Shown here: piece after piece, positions 54,711-63,373 of the stretch
Numbering within the stretch: the first letter of the stretch is position 1
How the letters are laid out: every line of letters begins with the position of its first letter
Origin: Methanosarcina mazei S-6
GTDB lineage: Archaea > Halobacteriota > Methanosarcinia > Methanosarcinales > Methanosarcinaceae
Direction: 5' to 3'
DNA length: 64,000 bases
Assembly: GCF_000970205.1 (NCBI RefSeq)
Contig: NZ_CP009512.1
Location: 372,001-436,000 of the forward strand
Notes under the pieces: generated by a model
Databases searched by the model: none
What the model was told of the DNA's origin: nothing
Seen by the model: only the letters and a program-made list of their open reading frames with translations
Translations under genes and position numbers: made by a program

Positions 54711-55139
54711 TCAGAGTTTTATAATCCCGAGGTCAAGGCTCAGGGATAGAACAATTGCTATTATCGAGAATAAAAATATTACATAGTAGTTTGCACGCTC
54801 TTTTGAAACTGAAAGGCTCCAGAGAAGATATTCCAGCCCTTCAAAGTCCTGGCATGAAAGTTTCTGCCTGATTCTTATTTTTTCAAGCAGATTCAGGTCT
54901 CTAATCACAGCAAACCTTCGTCTTGCAACGCGATATCTGTGAGCGAAGAACCAGAGGTAACCTGTTATTCCCAGATACCATATTGCTTTTCCCCAGAAAA
55001 CACTGTAGTAGTCAGCGATAATTATACCCCTGAGCAGGACTGCAGAAATCAGCCCTACCCAGAAATACAGATTAATTACGGGCATACCGTACCCGTGTGG
55101 AATCTCAAATTTCGAGCTTTCTGATTTTAGTTCGGTCAT
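54711..55139 (-). CDS. Membrane protein, unknown
   Basis: 142 residues with three likely transmembrane segments (about 22-42, 50-68 and 118-138) and a basic loop (HRYRVARRRFAVIRD) between the second and third. No family is recognised. It lies on the same strand just downstream of amtB-glnK, 77 bases after glnK, so it may belong to that transcript. Confidence 0.6.
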   Translation of the reverse strand: MTELKSESSKFEIPHGYGMPVINLYFWVGLISAVLLRGIIIADYYSVFWGKAIWYLGITGYLWFFAHRYRVARRRFAVIRDLNLLEKIRIRQKLSCQDFEGLEYLLWSLSVSKERANYYVIFLFSIIAIVLSLSLDLGIIKL

Positions 55140-55215
55140 CGTCTATCTGCCTTATTCTTTAAGCGTTTCTTTGTTCAATGGTAAATAATGTAAATGAGAA
55201 TAAAGAGGTGCCTGG

Positions 55216-55563
55216 TTACAGGGCATCTCCGTTCCTTTCTCCGGTTCTTATCCTGACCACGGTTTCTATCGGGATTACGAAGATTTTTCCGTCTCCGATT
55301 TCTCCGGTATAAGCTGTACTCTGGATAACCTGTATTATTTCTTCGATCTTTTCTTCCGGCACAACTATTTCTATTTTAGTTTTTGGAAGAAGGTCTACAC
55401 AGTATTTTTTTCCTCTCCACTGCTGTACGATCCCTTTTTGCTGGCCTCGCCCTTTGACATCGGTAACTGTCAGGCTTGCGAATCCTGCTTCTTCCAGGGC
55501 ATCTTTTACCTGGTGCAGTTTCAGGGGCTTAATGATCGCTTCTATTTTGCACATCCTGGTCAT
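55216..55563 (-). CDS. glnK: PII nitrogen regulator GlnK
   Basis: A 115-residue PII protein: CKIEAIIKPLKLHQVKDAL, T-loop GRGQQKGIVQQWRGKKYCVDLLPK, and GKIFVIPIETVVRIRTGE. At the usual uridylylation site (Tyr51, in YRG) there is Trp (WRG), so covalent uridylylation there is impossible; ligand binding (ATP/ADP, 2-oxoglutarate) should control it. It starts two bases after amtB, with GGGAGG inside the amtB end. It blocks AmtB and, in Methanosarcina, affects glutamine synthetase. Confidence 0.95.
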   Translation of the reverse strand: MTRMCKIEAIIKPLKLHQVKDALEEAGFASLTVTDVKGRGQQKGIVQQWRGKKYCVDLLPKTKIEIVVPEEKIEEIIQVIQSTAYTGEIGDGKIFVIPIETVVRIRTGERNGDAL

Positions 55564-55565
55564 GT

Positions 55566-56975
55566 TTATTCCTCCCTCATCAGATACTCGGGATACGCTC
55601 TTATTCCGTGCTCACAAATATCAAGGCCCATAATTTCTTCTTCTTCGGATACCCTGAGTCCTATTACGGCATCGAGGATCTTGAAGATTATAAATGATAA
55701 TCCAAAGCCCCAGACAATGGTTATCAGAACTGCCACTAGCTGGATAAGAAGCAAACTTACCCCTCCTCCGTAGAAGAGTCCGGGAACCGCGGCGGCATAC
55801 GAAGCGTCTGCAAGGATGCCGTTTCCTATACCTATCGAGAAGAGCCCGACAGAGATCAGACCCCAGGTTCCACAGTATCCGTGTACGGCAATTGCACCTA
55901 CCGGGTCGTCCAGTTTAAGTTTGTTCTCGTTAAACATGACACCTGCATAGATGATTATCCCGGCAATGATTCCTATTGCTATGGCTCCCCAGTTCGATAT
56001 CGAGCCACATGGGGCAGTGACTGCCACAAGCCCTCCGAGAAGACCGTTTGCAGTAAGAGATGGATCTGGTTTTCCGGTTTTCATCCAGGTAATTGCCATA
56101 GTTGTGACAGCTCCAACAGCACCTGCCAGGAAAGTATTGACCACTACAAGGTTCATGTAAGGGTCGTTTGCGTTAAGGGTGCTCCCTCCGTTGAACCCCA
56201 GCCATCCGAGGGCGAGGATCAGAGTTCCGAGGAAAGCAATGGTCAGGTTGTGACCTGGAATCGGTATGGCTTTTCCATCCCTGAATTTGCCTATCCTTGC
56301 ACCTACAAGGAGTACGCCTGCAAGGGCAGAATACCCACCTATCGAGTGCACCACTCCGGAACCTGCAAAGTCATGGTGTGCCACTCCTATTGCTTTTACG
56401 ATCGGGCTATCGGCTCCGCTCAGGAGAGCCGTGTCAGCTCCGCTCCATACCCAGTGCCCGTATATTGGGTAGATTACTGCTACCATCAGGACACAGTAAA
56501 CAAGGTAAGCTTTGAAGTTTGTCCTCTCAGCCATTGCTCCTGAAACTATAGTTGCGCCTGTGGCTGCGAATACCATCTGGAAGAACCAGCTGTTCCAGGT
56601 TGCGTTATCCGCACCTGCCAGGAAGAACTGATCAGTCCCTATAAGTCCTGCCGCATCAGCTCCATACATAACTCCCCAGCCCACTGCCCAGTAGACGAGA
56701 ATGCCGAGAACTACAGTCATGAAGTTTTTCATCAGGATATTGGCTGTGTTTTTACTCCGGGTAAGGCCGGTTTCTACCAGCGAGAAACCCGCATGCATAA
56801 AAAATACCAGTCCGCTTGCTATAAGCAGCCATAAGAATGTAAGTGTAGTTTGAAGCCCTTCGATTGCTTCTGCATTTTCTTCTGCCGTTACAGCAAGTGC
56901 CGGTGAAGACAGCACTATAAATATCATACAGATTACTATCAGCAGTTTTTCTATCTTCTGTACATTTTTTGACAT
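55566..56975 (-). CDS. amtB: Ammonium transporter AmtB
   Basis: A 469-residue channel with a signal-like first segment and about 11 transmembrane helices. Motifs: GFSLVETGLTRSKNTANILMKN, FAGSGVVHSIGG (with the pore His), GWLGFNGGS and a second pore His in VHGYCGTWG. The cytoplasmic C-terminal tail contacts GlnK. First gene of the amtB-glnK operon. TTATTTATAAT at 57031-57041 (read on the minus strand) is the likely TATA box. Confidence 0.95.
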   Translation of the reverse strand: MSKNVQKIEKLLIVICMIFIVLSSPALAVTAEENAEAIEGLQTTLTFLWLLIASGLVFFMHAGFSLVETGLTRSKNTANILMKNFMTVVLGILVYWAVGWGVMYGADAAGLIGTDQFFLAGADNATWNSWFFQMVFAATGATIVSGAMAERTNFKAYLVYCVLMVAVIYPIYGHWVWSGADTALLSGADSPIVKAIGVAHHDFAGSGVVHSIGGYSALAGVLLVGARIGKFRDGKAIPIPGHNLTIAFLGTLILALGWLGFNGGSTLNANDPYMNLVVVNTFLAGAVGAVTTMAITWMKTGKPDPSLTANGLLGGLVAVTAPCGSISNWGAIAIGIIAGIIIYAGVMFNENKLKLDDPVGAIAVHGYCGTWGLISVGLFSIGIGNGILADASYAAAVPGLFYGGGVSLLLIQLVAVLITIVWGFGLSFIIFKILDAVIGLRVSEEEEIMGLDICEHGIRAYPEYLMREE

Positions 56976-57004
56976 ACCGTTCTTTGCCTCCTTTTTTCCA
57001 TCGG

Positions 57005-57042
57005 CAACCGGTAAGTGGTTGTAGATCTAATATTATTTATAA
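57005..57042 (-). promoter_or_regulatory. amtB promoter with weak palindrome
   Basis: An inverted repeat CAACC-N7-GGTTG (57005-57021) covers the predicted start about 25 bases from the TATA box. It contains one GGTA half-site but not the full GGTA-N6-TACC seen at glnA, so an NrpR site here is uncertain. Confidence 0.35.
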
Positions 57043-57681
57043 TTTTCTATTAGGCGCACGGCAAGTTAGTGTAAAAGCAGATTTCAATTCCAAAAATACA
57101 GGTTCACAAACAGTTTGTTATGTAAAATAATGAGCTCTGAGCCCAACTTTTCCGGATATTTATGAACTTTTATTCTACTCGTAACAGTTTTATCAGTACT
57201 TTTAAAGATCTTTCTAATTACCTCATCTGGAAATACTTTATCTGGAAACTCCTTCTGGTTAATAGACAATTTTTGCAATATTTAAATTCACTTCACGATA
57301 AATTCCATGATATAAAGATTTCTTTTTCTTATTTATAGTCCCTATTTTAATAGTAATCAATCGGAAAAAAATTGTTTTTTGAAAAAGTAAAATCAGGAAA
57401 GTTATCAAGCATTGAATTCAGGAAAAGAAAAGGATTTAACAGAATCTTAGATCATTTTAATGTCATGAAACCAGAAAAGAATGAGCCTATAGGAAGTTAG
57501 TTTAGAATCAATATTTCCTAATTATATAAGCGTACTGAGAGACAACTACTTGTGTAAAACTATCTAGATATTTATCCGAACTTAATTGTTTCAACAAATT
57601 TATAACTCTCTTGTCACTCGGAATTTGGGGTTAAATCAGGGTGATGGGGTGCATTAATTCATCAGGGAAGGGGGGTTACAG
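57043..57681. other. Divergent region between amtB and the ABC exporter
   Basis: About 640 AT-rich bases. ATTATATAAGC near 57521 is a candidate TATA box for the exporter genes, leaving a leader of roughly 125 bases; AAGGGGGGTTACAG before 57682 is its ribosome-binding site. A 64-codon minus-strand frame (57084-57278) is not convincing. Confidence 0.4.
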
Positions 57682-58671
57682 ATGACTGCAAATGTCATAG
57701 AAGTAAATAATCTTGAGCACTCGTATGGCTCTGTAAAAGCTGTTGATAATATCAGCTTTTCAGTAAAAGAAGGGGAAATATTCTCATTTCTAGGTCCAAA
57801 TGGTGCGGGCAAGAGTACGGTAATCAATATTCTCACAACACTTAGAAAAATCCAGAAAGGGGAAGCCCGGGTTAATGGATATGACGTGGCAAAGGAGGCA
57901 AAATCTGTACGAAAATCTATAGGTATTGTTTTTCAGATGCTTTGCCTTGACCATGAAATGACTGTATGTGAGAATCTCGAATACCACGGTAAAATATATT
58001 CAATGCCAAAAAATGAAAGAAAAAAGCGTATAGAAGAGCTCTTAATACTAACTGAGCTGGAGCATAAAAAAGATACTCTGGCAAAAGATCTTAGCGGTGG
58101 TATGAAGCGAAGGCTTGAGCTTGCGAGGGGATTGATGACAAAACCTGCAGTCCTCTTCCTGGATGAGCCCACAATAGGTTTTGATATCCAGACAAGAATG
58201 AGAATGTGGGAATATTTGAGAGAGATTAAGAGAGAGGGCACTACGATATTCCTTACCACTCATTATATGGAAGAGGCCGACCAGCTCAGCGACAGGATCA
58301 GTATAATAGATCACGGGAAGATTATTGTAACCGGAACTGCAGACGAATTAAAGAACAAGCTCGGTAAAGATCTTATTTATCTGGAAACCAGTGATAATAA
58401 AATTGCTGCAGATATTTTAAGGGCTATTAAATCAGTAAAAACCGTAACCGAAGATACAAAATCGCTGAGAGTTATGATAGGAGAAGACGTTACTCACGTA
58501 CTTCCCCAGATCATAGAACAGATCAGAAAGGCAGGGTTAGAAATCACGACCGTGAATATAAAGAAACCTTCAATGGATGACGTTTTCGTTCACTATACCG
58601 GACATGGTTTAAGGGAAGGGGAACCACAGGAAAAACCCGAAGGAATAGAGGTCCTGGGGGCATCTGAATGA
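57682..58671 (+). CDS. ABC-2 type exporter ATP-binding protein (DrrA-like)
   Basis: A 329-residue ATPase: Walker A GPNGAGKST, Q-loop VFQM, signature LSGGMKRRLELARGL, Walker B AVLFLDEPTIGFD and switch His in LTTHYMEEAD. The C-terminal extension of about 90 residues (SVKTVTEDTKSLRVMIGED..., MDDVFVHYTGHGL) is that of the daunorubicin-resistance DrrA subfamily. The substrate is unknown. It overlaps the permease gene by four bases. Confidence 0.9.
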   Translation: MTANVIEVNNLEHSYGSVKAVDNISFSVKEGEIFSFLGPNGAGKSTVINILTTLRKIQKGEARVNGYDVAKEAKSVRKSIGIVFQMLCLDHEMTVCENLEYHGKIYSMPKNERKKRIEELLILTELEHKKDTLAKDLSGGMKRRLELARGLMTKPAVLFLDEPTIGFDIQTRMRMWEYLREIKREGTTIFLTTHYMEEADQLSDRISIIDHGKIIVTGTADELKNKLGKDLIYLETSDNKIAADILRAIKSVKTVTEDTKSLRVMIGEDVTHVLPQIIEQIRKAGLEITTVNIKKPSMDDVFVHYTGHGLREGEPQEKPEGIEVLGASE

Positions 58672-59501
58672 ACTTTGAATTCCGTGCAATATACTGGAGA
58701 GATATGGTAAAATTCTTCAGGTACAAGTCCATGCTATTCAGTTCGTTAATTCAGCCTGTAATGTGGCTGGCTTTTTTCGGGCTTGCAATGTCAGATAGTT
58801 TTGACCAGCTGACCTCTCTTATTCCTCCTGTTGAAGGAGTCCGAAACGTCAGTTATCTCTCTTATATGGGGGCAGGAATCATTGCCATGGACGTATTGTT
58901 CAGCAGCCTTTTTGGTGGAACCAGCCTTATGTTTGATAAAAAGTTTAGTCTGCTGAGGGAAACTCTTGCAAGCCCGGTTCCCAGAGTTCACATTATTCTA
59001 GGTGTCGGGCTTTCCGGTGTGACAAAAGCATTTATTCAAACTGCCATGATAATAGGATTTGGGAAATTGATTGGAATGGATTTCTTTACAGGGTATACAC
59101 TTGCCGAAACGCTTTTCGCAATGGCAGGCATTTTCCTACTTGTAGGGATTTTTACTCTGGGTTTCCTTTTCCTGTCCGGCTCCATTGCTATAACCATAGA
59201 GAACCCTGAGGGAATGCAGTCTATACTTACCCTGCTCAGTATGCCCCTTTTCTTTGTAAGCAATGCGTTATATCCGGTTGATGCTTTCCCTAGTTTTCTG
59301 AAGTTTCTTTCTATGTTTAATCCACTGACCCTTCTGGCAAATGGAATCCGCTATTTTGCTTTAGGGGACAATTTCTCTGTAATAGGTAATCACTACATTT
59401 ACACTGCAACAGACATAGGCGTGTCTTTCCTGGGCCTTTTATTCTTTGCCCTATCAATGCTAGCCATTTCACTCTGGAGGTTCAATAAAGTAGACGTATA
59501 A
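58668..59501 (+). CDS. ABC-2 type exporter permease (DrrB-like)
   Basis: A 277-residue protein with six predicted membrane segments and the ABC-2 motifs: YKSMLFSSLIQPVMWLAFFG, FDKKFSLLRETLASPVPR, and MPLFFVSNALYPVDAFP followed by LSMFNPLTLLANGIRY. Translationally coupled to the ATPase. Together they should export a lipid or small molecule. Confidence 0.9.
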   Translation: MNFEFRAIYWRDMVKFFRYKSMLFSSLIQPVMWLAFFGLAMSDSFDQLTSLIPPVEGVRNVSYLSYMGAGIIAMDVLFSSLFGGTSLMFDKKFSLLRETLASPVPRVHIILGVGLSGVTKAFIQTAMIIGFGKLIGMDFFTGYTLAETLFAMAGIFLLVGIFTLGFLFLSGSIAITIENPEGMQSILTLLSMPLFFVSNALYPVDAFPSFLKFLSMFNPLTLLANGIRYFALGDNFSVIGNHYIYTATDIGVSFLGLLFFALSMLAISLWRFNKVDV

Positions 59502-59839
59502 ATATTTACAAAATCTTTTTTTCATTTTTTAGTTGCCATATTGTTTGCAAAATGATAGTTTTAATCTGTTCTATGGTATTTTTATCTTTTTTTGATATCA
59601 ACGTTCTCTTCTTTAAAAAGTTCCATAGTATAAAAGCAGGTTATTCAGTCATTGATTTTGAGATTATTTCTGGGTTTTTAACCCCTTCTCTAAGTTTTGG
59701 TTTTAAGGATAAGCGGAGTCTATATTTAAGAAGCGTTTCTGTTAAGACGTCAGTTTCTTGTTAAGCGGGTCAGGGAATAATACCTGAATACTTTTCTTAA
59801 ATTACTTCATTTCTACCATTTCAGAACAGAAAGCAGTAC

Positions 59840-59911
59840 AATAAAAAGCAGAATAATAAAAAGCAGAATAATAAAAAGCAGAATAATAAAAAGCAGAATA
59901 ATAAAAAGCAG
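59840..59911. repeat. 15-bp tandem repeat
   Basis: The unit AATAAAAAGCAGAAT is repeated four times exactly, with a partial fifth copy. There are no spacers, so it is not a CRISPR array. Confidence 0.85.
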
Positions 59912-60029
59912 GACATTAACAAGTCAAAAGCGGTCACAATATTAAATATAATTGTAATGAAAAACAGAATTAATGAAATCTGTGTGGATTAAGAAAGATT
60001 TCTTTAAGCACAAGAGTTTCTTTCTTAAG

Positions 60030-60151
60030 AGTTATGTAGAAAACCTATCTAAATCAGCTATATGAGGCTGAAAATTATTAAGTAAAAGCATATAAAGCCA
60101 CTCGGTTCACATTAATGGAGATTCTTTATTTCAGAGGATATCTGCAGAGCC
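60030..60151. repeat. MITE of the GGCTCTGTAGAAA family, second copy
   Basis: Starts AGTTATGTAGAAAACCT and ends ATCTGCAGAGCC, aligning along its length with 33536-33647. TTCTTAAG flanks it on both sides (60022-60029 and 60152-60159), an intact 8-base target duplication although the left end has mutated. Confidence 0.85.
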
Positions 60152-60505
60152 TTCTTAAGTATGCTACTAATATATTCCCGGCAGTAACATATTTCTGGCA
60201 GTAACATATTCCTGGCAGTAACATCACGAGTTACAGCTTCTTCCCGGAAGCTGATAATAAGGACACATATGAGAAGTAGAACAGCTGAAGATGCTTATTA
60301 TCTGATCCTGAAAATCAGAGGGCTCTGAAAATCCTAATTGGTTAATAAGAATTAATTAAAGTCTTTTTCAGGAAACTTTGCCTTAAAAGTATAATTCAAA
60401 AATTATAATTTTTATATTTGATTTTTTCTTAATCTTTATGAGGTTCTTCTTAATACCTCTGTCTTCTTAATTCCTTTGTTACTTATCATAATTTCAGGAA
60501 TTTTC

Positions 60506-60586
60506 CTTCAACTGGAATAAATCCATATTTTAATTTATTGACTCAGGAGGAAATTGTTAATTGAAATGGATTTATTCCGGCTGAAG
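60506..60586. repeat. Inverted repeat (hairpin) of 81 bases
   Basis: CTTCAACTGGAATAAATCCAT and ATGGATTTATTCCGGCTGAAG pair over more than 20 bases with a few mismatches, around a 30-base AT-rich loop. It may be another small mobile element or a structured RNA. Confidence 0.55.
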
Positions 60587-60651
60587 CTCTTTACTCACTT
60601 TACTTCCCAATCTCTCTTATACCAGTGTTCTTGCCTGCCTGTTGCCAGTGA

Positions 60652-60716
60652 AATAATGAAATAGTATGGATACTACTGCTGTTGAATATGTCTATAAGCC
60701 GCACTATTTCATTATT
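60652..60716. repeat. Inverted repeat AATAATGAAATAGT
   Basis: AATAATGAAATAGT at 60652-60665 and its exact reverse complement at 60703-60716, separated by 37 bases. Confidence 0.55.
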
Positions 60717-61184
60717 CAAAGGCCAATCTGTAGACATCTATGACTCATTACCTGTTGAGGGTTCCATAACCGCTCATCTGTAATATTTTCAAATGTACTA
60801 TTTCTAGGTAAAGACTTATCTTTGTATAGTTTAAATAGAGAAACATATAATTCCCTCCACTCCTAAAACACTTTTATCTTTTGTTCAAAACCATCCCCTT
60901 AGAGCTCATCTCAAACTAAATTTATTCTGGATTATATATTATATACTATTATCAGGGTTATTTTTTCTTATCCGAAACTTGATTGGTTCTCCAACTCTAA
61001 ACCTTAAAGAAATAAATTAGAGTTCTGAGATCAGCCCTTGAAATCACACTGAATCAAATTTTGAGTAACTTCTTAGCTTTCTTCGCCAACCCCCTCTTGT
61101 ACTTTATATTTGCGGAGATCTGTTTTACTCTCAAAGGCGTGTTTTGGTACAATACATATTAGACAATTGTAGAGATATCCAGCT

Positions 61185-61211
61185 AAAAAGATTAAGATAC
61201 TTAATCTTTTT
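61185..61211. terminator. Hairpin followed by T-run
   Basis: AAAAGATTAAG-ATA-CTTAATCTTTT, an 11-base perfect stem running into further T residues. It resembles an intrinsic terminator on the plus strand, but no gene upstream is known. Confidence 0.4.
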
Positions 61212-61273
61212 TAATCCCCTCTCCAGATAATCCATATTTAATTAAAGACGATATTTTGATATTCTTTCTTTTT

Positions 61274-61296
61274 TAAAATTGGATAATCCAATTTTA
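61274..61296. repeat. 23-base perfect palindrome
   Basis: TAAAATTGGAT-A-ATCCAATTTTA is symmetrical around one base. It could be a protein-binding site; no neighbouring gene explains it. Confidence 0.45.
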
Positions 61297-61687
61297 GGAA
61301 TTAAAAGAACATCAATATACAGGTATATTATGAATTTATATATAATGTGAAGAACATCTACTCCTTACAAAAAGTAGTCTTTAAGAATTTGGTCACAGAA
61401 TGTCTCCCCAGGTTAAGTAATTATCATGCTCATGCCCCTCTCTCCTTTTATTAATCCCCTGAATATTTGAACATAAATCATGTAAAAATATTTTAATGTT
61501 CGAAAAGCATTCTCTTTTTTTAAAATGATGATCTTTTAAATGTACATTCTGATTTTATTCATATATTTTATCTCATATCTGGATGAACACATTCAAAGGT
61601 TAATACAGAAATGAAAACGTAAATTTTTAAAAAAATAGTTAATATGTAAAAAAGTAATAGTTATATATTTATTTTTTAAAGACAAAA

Positions 61688-61706
61688 TTGCCTGAGAAAC
61701 AGGCAA
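61688..61706 (-). terminator. Terminator hairpin closing the small-peptide array
   Basis: On the minus strand TTGCCTG-TTTCT-CAGGCAA is followed by TTTTGTCTTT, a stem-loop plus T-rich tail 45 bases after the stop codon of the last peptide gene. It supports transcription of the array on the minus strand. Confidence 0.6.
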
Positions 61707-61750
61707 CTTTGTACATGTTATTTTTACGGTTTATTAATTCTGCTGCTTAA

Positions 61751-61828
61751 TTACATACAGTAAAAGAACTTGAGGACGGTGGATTTGTAGACGATTTCGG
61801 TGGTCTTATAGAAAATGCTAAGGATCAT
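61751..61828 (-). CDS. Small hydrophobic peptide, repeat unit 1
   Basis: 25 codons, reading MILSIFYKTTEIV then YKSTVLKFFYCM and TAA. GGAGTGAAAGAT precedes the ATG, a good ribosome-binding site. The frame could also start 12 codons earlier at 61864 (MNKIKEKNGVKD added), but TATAAC lies only six bases before that ATG, so the short form fits better. Between the three units the peptide-coding part differs mostly by conservative or silent changes with no gaps or stops. It should form one amphipathic or membrane helix. No family is recognised. Confidence 0.6.
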   Translation of the reverse strand: MILSIFYKTTEIVYKSTVLKFFYCM

Positions 61829-61942
61829 ATCTTTCACTCCATTCTTTTCCTTTATTTTGTTCATTCCCCGTTATACACTCTGCAATGGACTCTGAGTACA
61901 CAACTCCTTTAATAGCCCTTGCAGTTCCCCCTTATAGCTCAA

Positions 61943-62020
61943 TTACATACAGTAAAAGAGCTGGAAGACTGTGGAATTGTAGACTACTGATACAGTCTTA
62001 TAGAAAATGCTAAGGATCAT
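61943..62020 (-). CDS. Small hydrophobic peptide, repeat unit 2
   Basis: 25 codons reading MILSIFYKTVSVV then YNSTVFQLFYCM and TAA, 192 bases upstream of unit 1. The leader GGAGTGAAAGAT and the possible 12-codon N-terminal extension (ATG at 62056) are identical to unit 1. Nine codons differ from unit 1, two of them silently; the ends MILSIFYKT and LFYCM/FFYCM are kept. Confidence 0.6.
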   Translation of the reverse strand: MILSIFYKTVSVVYNSTVFQLFYCM

Positions 62021-62132
62021 ATCTTTCACTCCATTCTTTTCCTTTATTTTGTTCATTTCCCGTTATACCCGCTCTATCGGGCCCGGAGCACATAGCCCCT
62101 TATAGCCTGGTAGTTTTCCCATCATAGCTCAA

Positions 62133-62210
62133 TTACATACAGTAAAAGAACTTGAAGACGGTAGATGTGTAGGCGATTTCTACAGCCTTATAGAATAAGC
62201 TGAGGAACAT
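62133..62210 (-). CDS. Small hydrophobic peptide, repeat unit 3
   Basis: 25 codons reading MFLSLFYKAVEIA then YTSTVFKFFYCM and TAA, 190 bases upstream of unit 2. Same GGAGTGAAAGAT leader; the alternative long start is ATG 62246. One silent change (AAG to AAA) occurs in the possible extension. As the first unit in the direction of transcription it may carry the main promoter; GTATAAC lies at about 62252-62258 on the minus strand. Confidence 0.6.
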   Translation of the reverse strand: MFLSLFYKAVEIAYTSTVFKFFYCM

Positions 62211-62297
62211 ATCTTTCACTCCATTCTTTTCTTTTATTTTGTTCATTCCCGTTATACATCCGTCTGCAATTGGTCCAGGGATTCACTGCACTCCCAA

Positions 62298-62687
62298 TTG
62301 CCCTTTATGACTTTCTTTGCATCCCGGTTATATCCGGTAAATGAATCTTACACAGGTTGCTTTGCAAATCTATACATTCATATCTTATATCGGCTGAATC
62401 TGGATTTGAACTCAGATTCAATCTATCGAATTCGATTAGAAGCCGAAGAACATTCCCAGGTTGAAGTTAAATATGAGCTGAAGGAATGTATCAAGGTTGA
62501 TTATAAAGCCGAATGGCATATTGGTTTCCTCCTTGTTTGTATTGTTTCAATACCGATGCCTATGTATACTCTTTTGAGTAACACTTCTTCGAAAAGCTTG
62601 CTTAAAGCTTTCTTTACCAACCCCCCCATAATGTTACTCTGCCAGCCACTCACAGAAATTATTTTTGGAAATTTCTGTTCTATTTAA
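62298..62687 (+). other. Possible protein remnant
   Basis: An open frame of 129 codons. The middle part (IYRIRLEAEEHSQVEVKYEL, then KVDYKAEWHIGF) looks like a genuine beta-rich protein segment, but the N-terminal and C-terminal parts look random and no ribosome-binding site is present. It may be the relic of a decayed gene. Confidence 0.3.
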
Positions 62688-63373
62688 ATTTACAGTTCTA
62701 ATTTCTAAGTGGCAGTGAGCATACTTAGCTATATATATCAGCTTATATAAATTGAATAGAACTAGACATCCTTACAAATCATAGTTCTTAAAAATTTAGA
62801 TAAAATGTATTGGACAACTAATTATATATTTTTTACAATTATAAATGGTGGACGTTTATTAAAGTTCTGAATTTTGAATAAATATTTTTCTGCTCCTCTC
62901 TTATTTCAGGACAACTTTTTGAAACTGACCTCGTCAGCGATCACAGTTTTCTATTTGACATATGTGCCTTGAATCCTCCAGGAAAAGGGCTTAAAATTCC
63001 AAATCTATGACCTGGATAAGAATTTAAATTTCTGCAAACCTTTTGTTTTCAGAAATAACCTGTAAATTCTCTATTTTCTGCTGTCAAAAGTTACTACTGT
63101 TTTTATTTCCGTTTTAATAAGAAAGACTGATCTTAATGATCTGTTGAAGAGTCCAAAACAGTGGACTAAATGCTTACTTTAAGAATTAAGCTCCGACACC
63201 CACGCTGGAAGACATAAATAATGAACTGTTAGATATTGACTCCAACTTTATAAATAAATTAAGAGAGCATAGGTTAAAATGGACTTTCTTACATAAGGAG
63301 TAAAAAAACAATTGAGATTATTTTATGTAATTTTCTTTCTGATCATATCTCAGTAATCATTGGGGGGAGGGAT

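Larger units (their letters stand above)
61746..62270 (-). repeat. Three tandem ~190-bp repeats
   Basis: Each unit contains, on the minus strand, GTATAAC, an almost invariant 50-base leader, the peptide frame, and AGCTATAA-like sequence after it. The 60 bases between units are poorly conserved, so selection or recent homogenisation centres on leader plus peptide. Confidence 0.85.
59502..63373. other. 3.9-kb gene-poor, repeat-rich region
   Basis: Strongly AT-rich; no long conserved gene. It holds a 15-bp tandem repeat, a MITE, several hairpins, three tandem units encoding small peptides, and a possible protein remnant, each listed separately. The stretches between them (for example 60720-61180 and 62700-63370) show nothing I can name. 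Confidence 0.6.

Noticed and set aside
57084-57278. 64-codon minus-strand frame upstream of amtB
   Set aside because: AT-rich region, no binding site and no recognisable features.
59840-59911. Possible CRISPR array
   Set aside because: The 15-base units are directly joined with no spacers, and no cas genes are present.
61751-61900. Plus-strand frame through repeat unit 1 (protein-like KELEDGGFVDDFGGLIENAK)
   Set aside because: It has no start codon, and the same frame has TGA in unit 2 and TAA in unit 3, while the minus-strand frame is open in all three.
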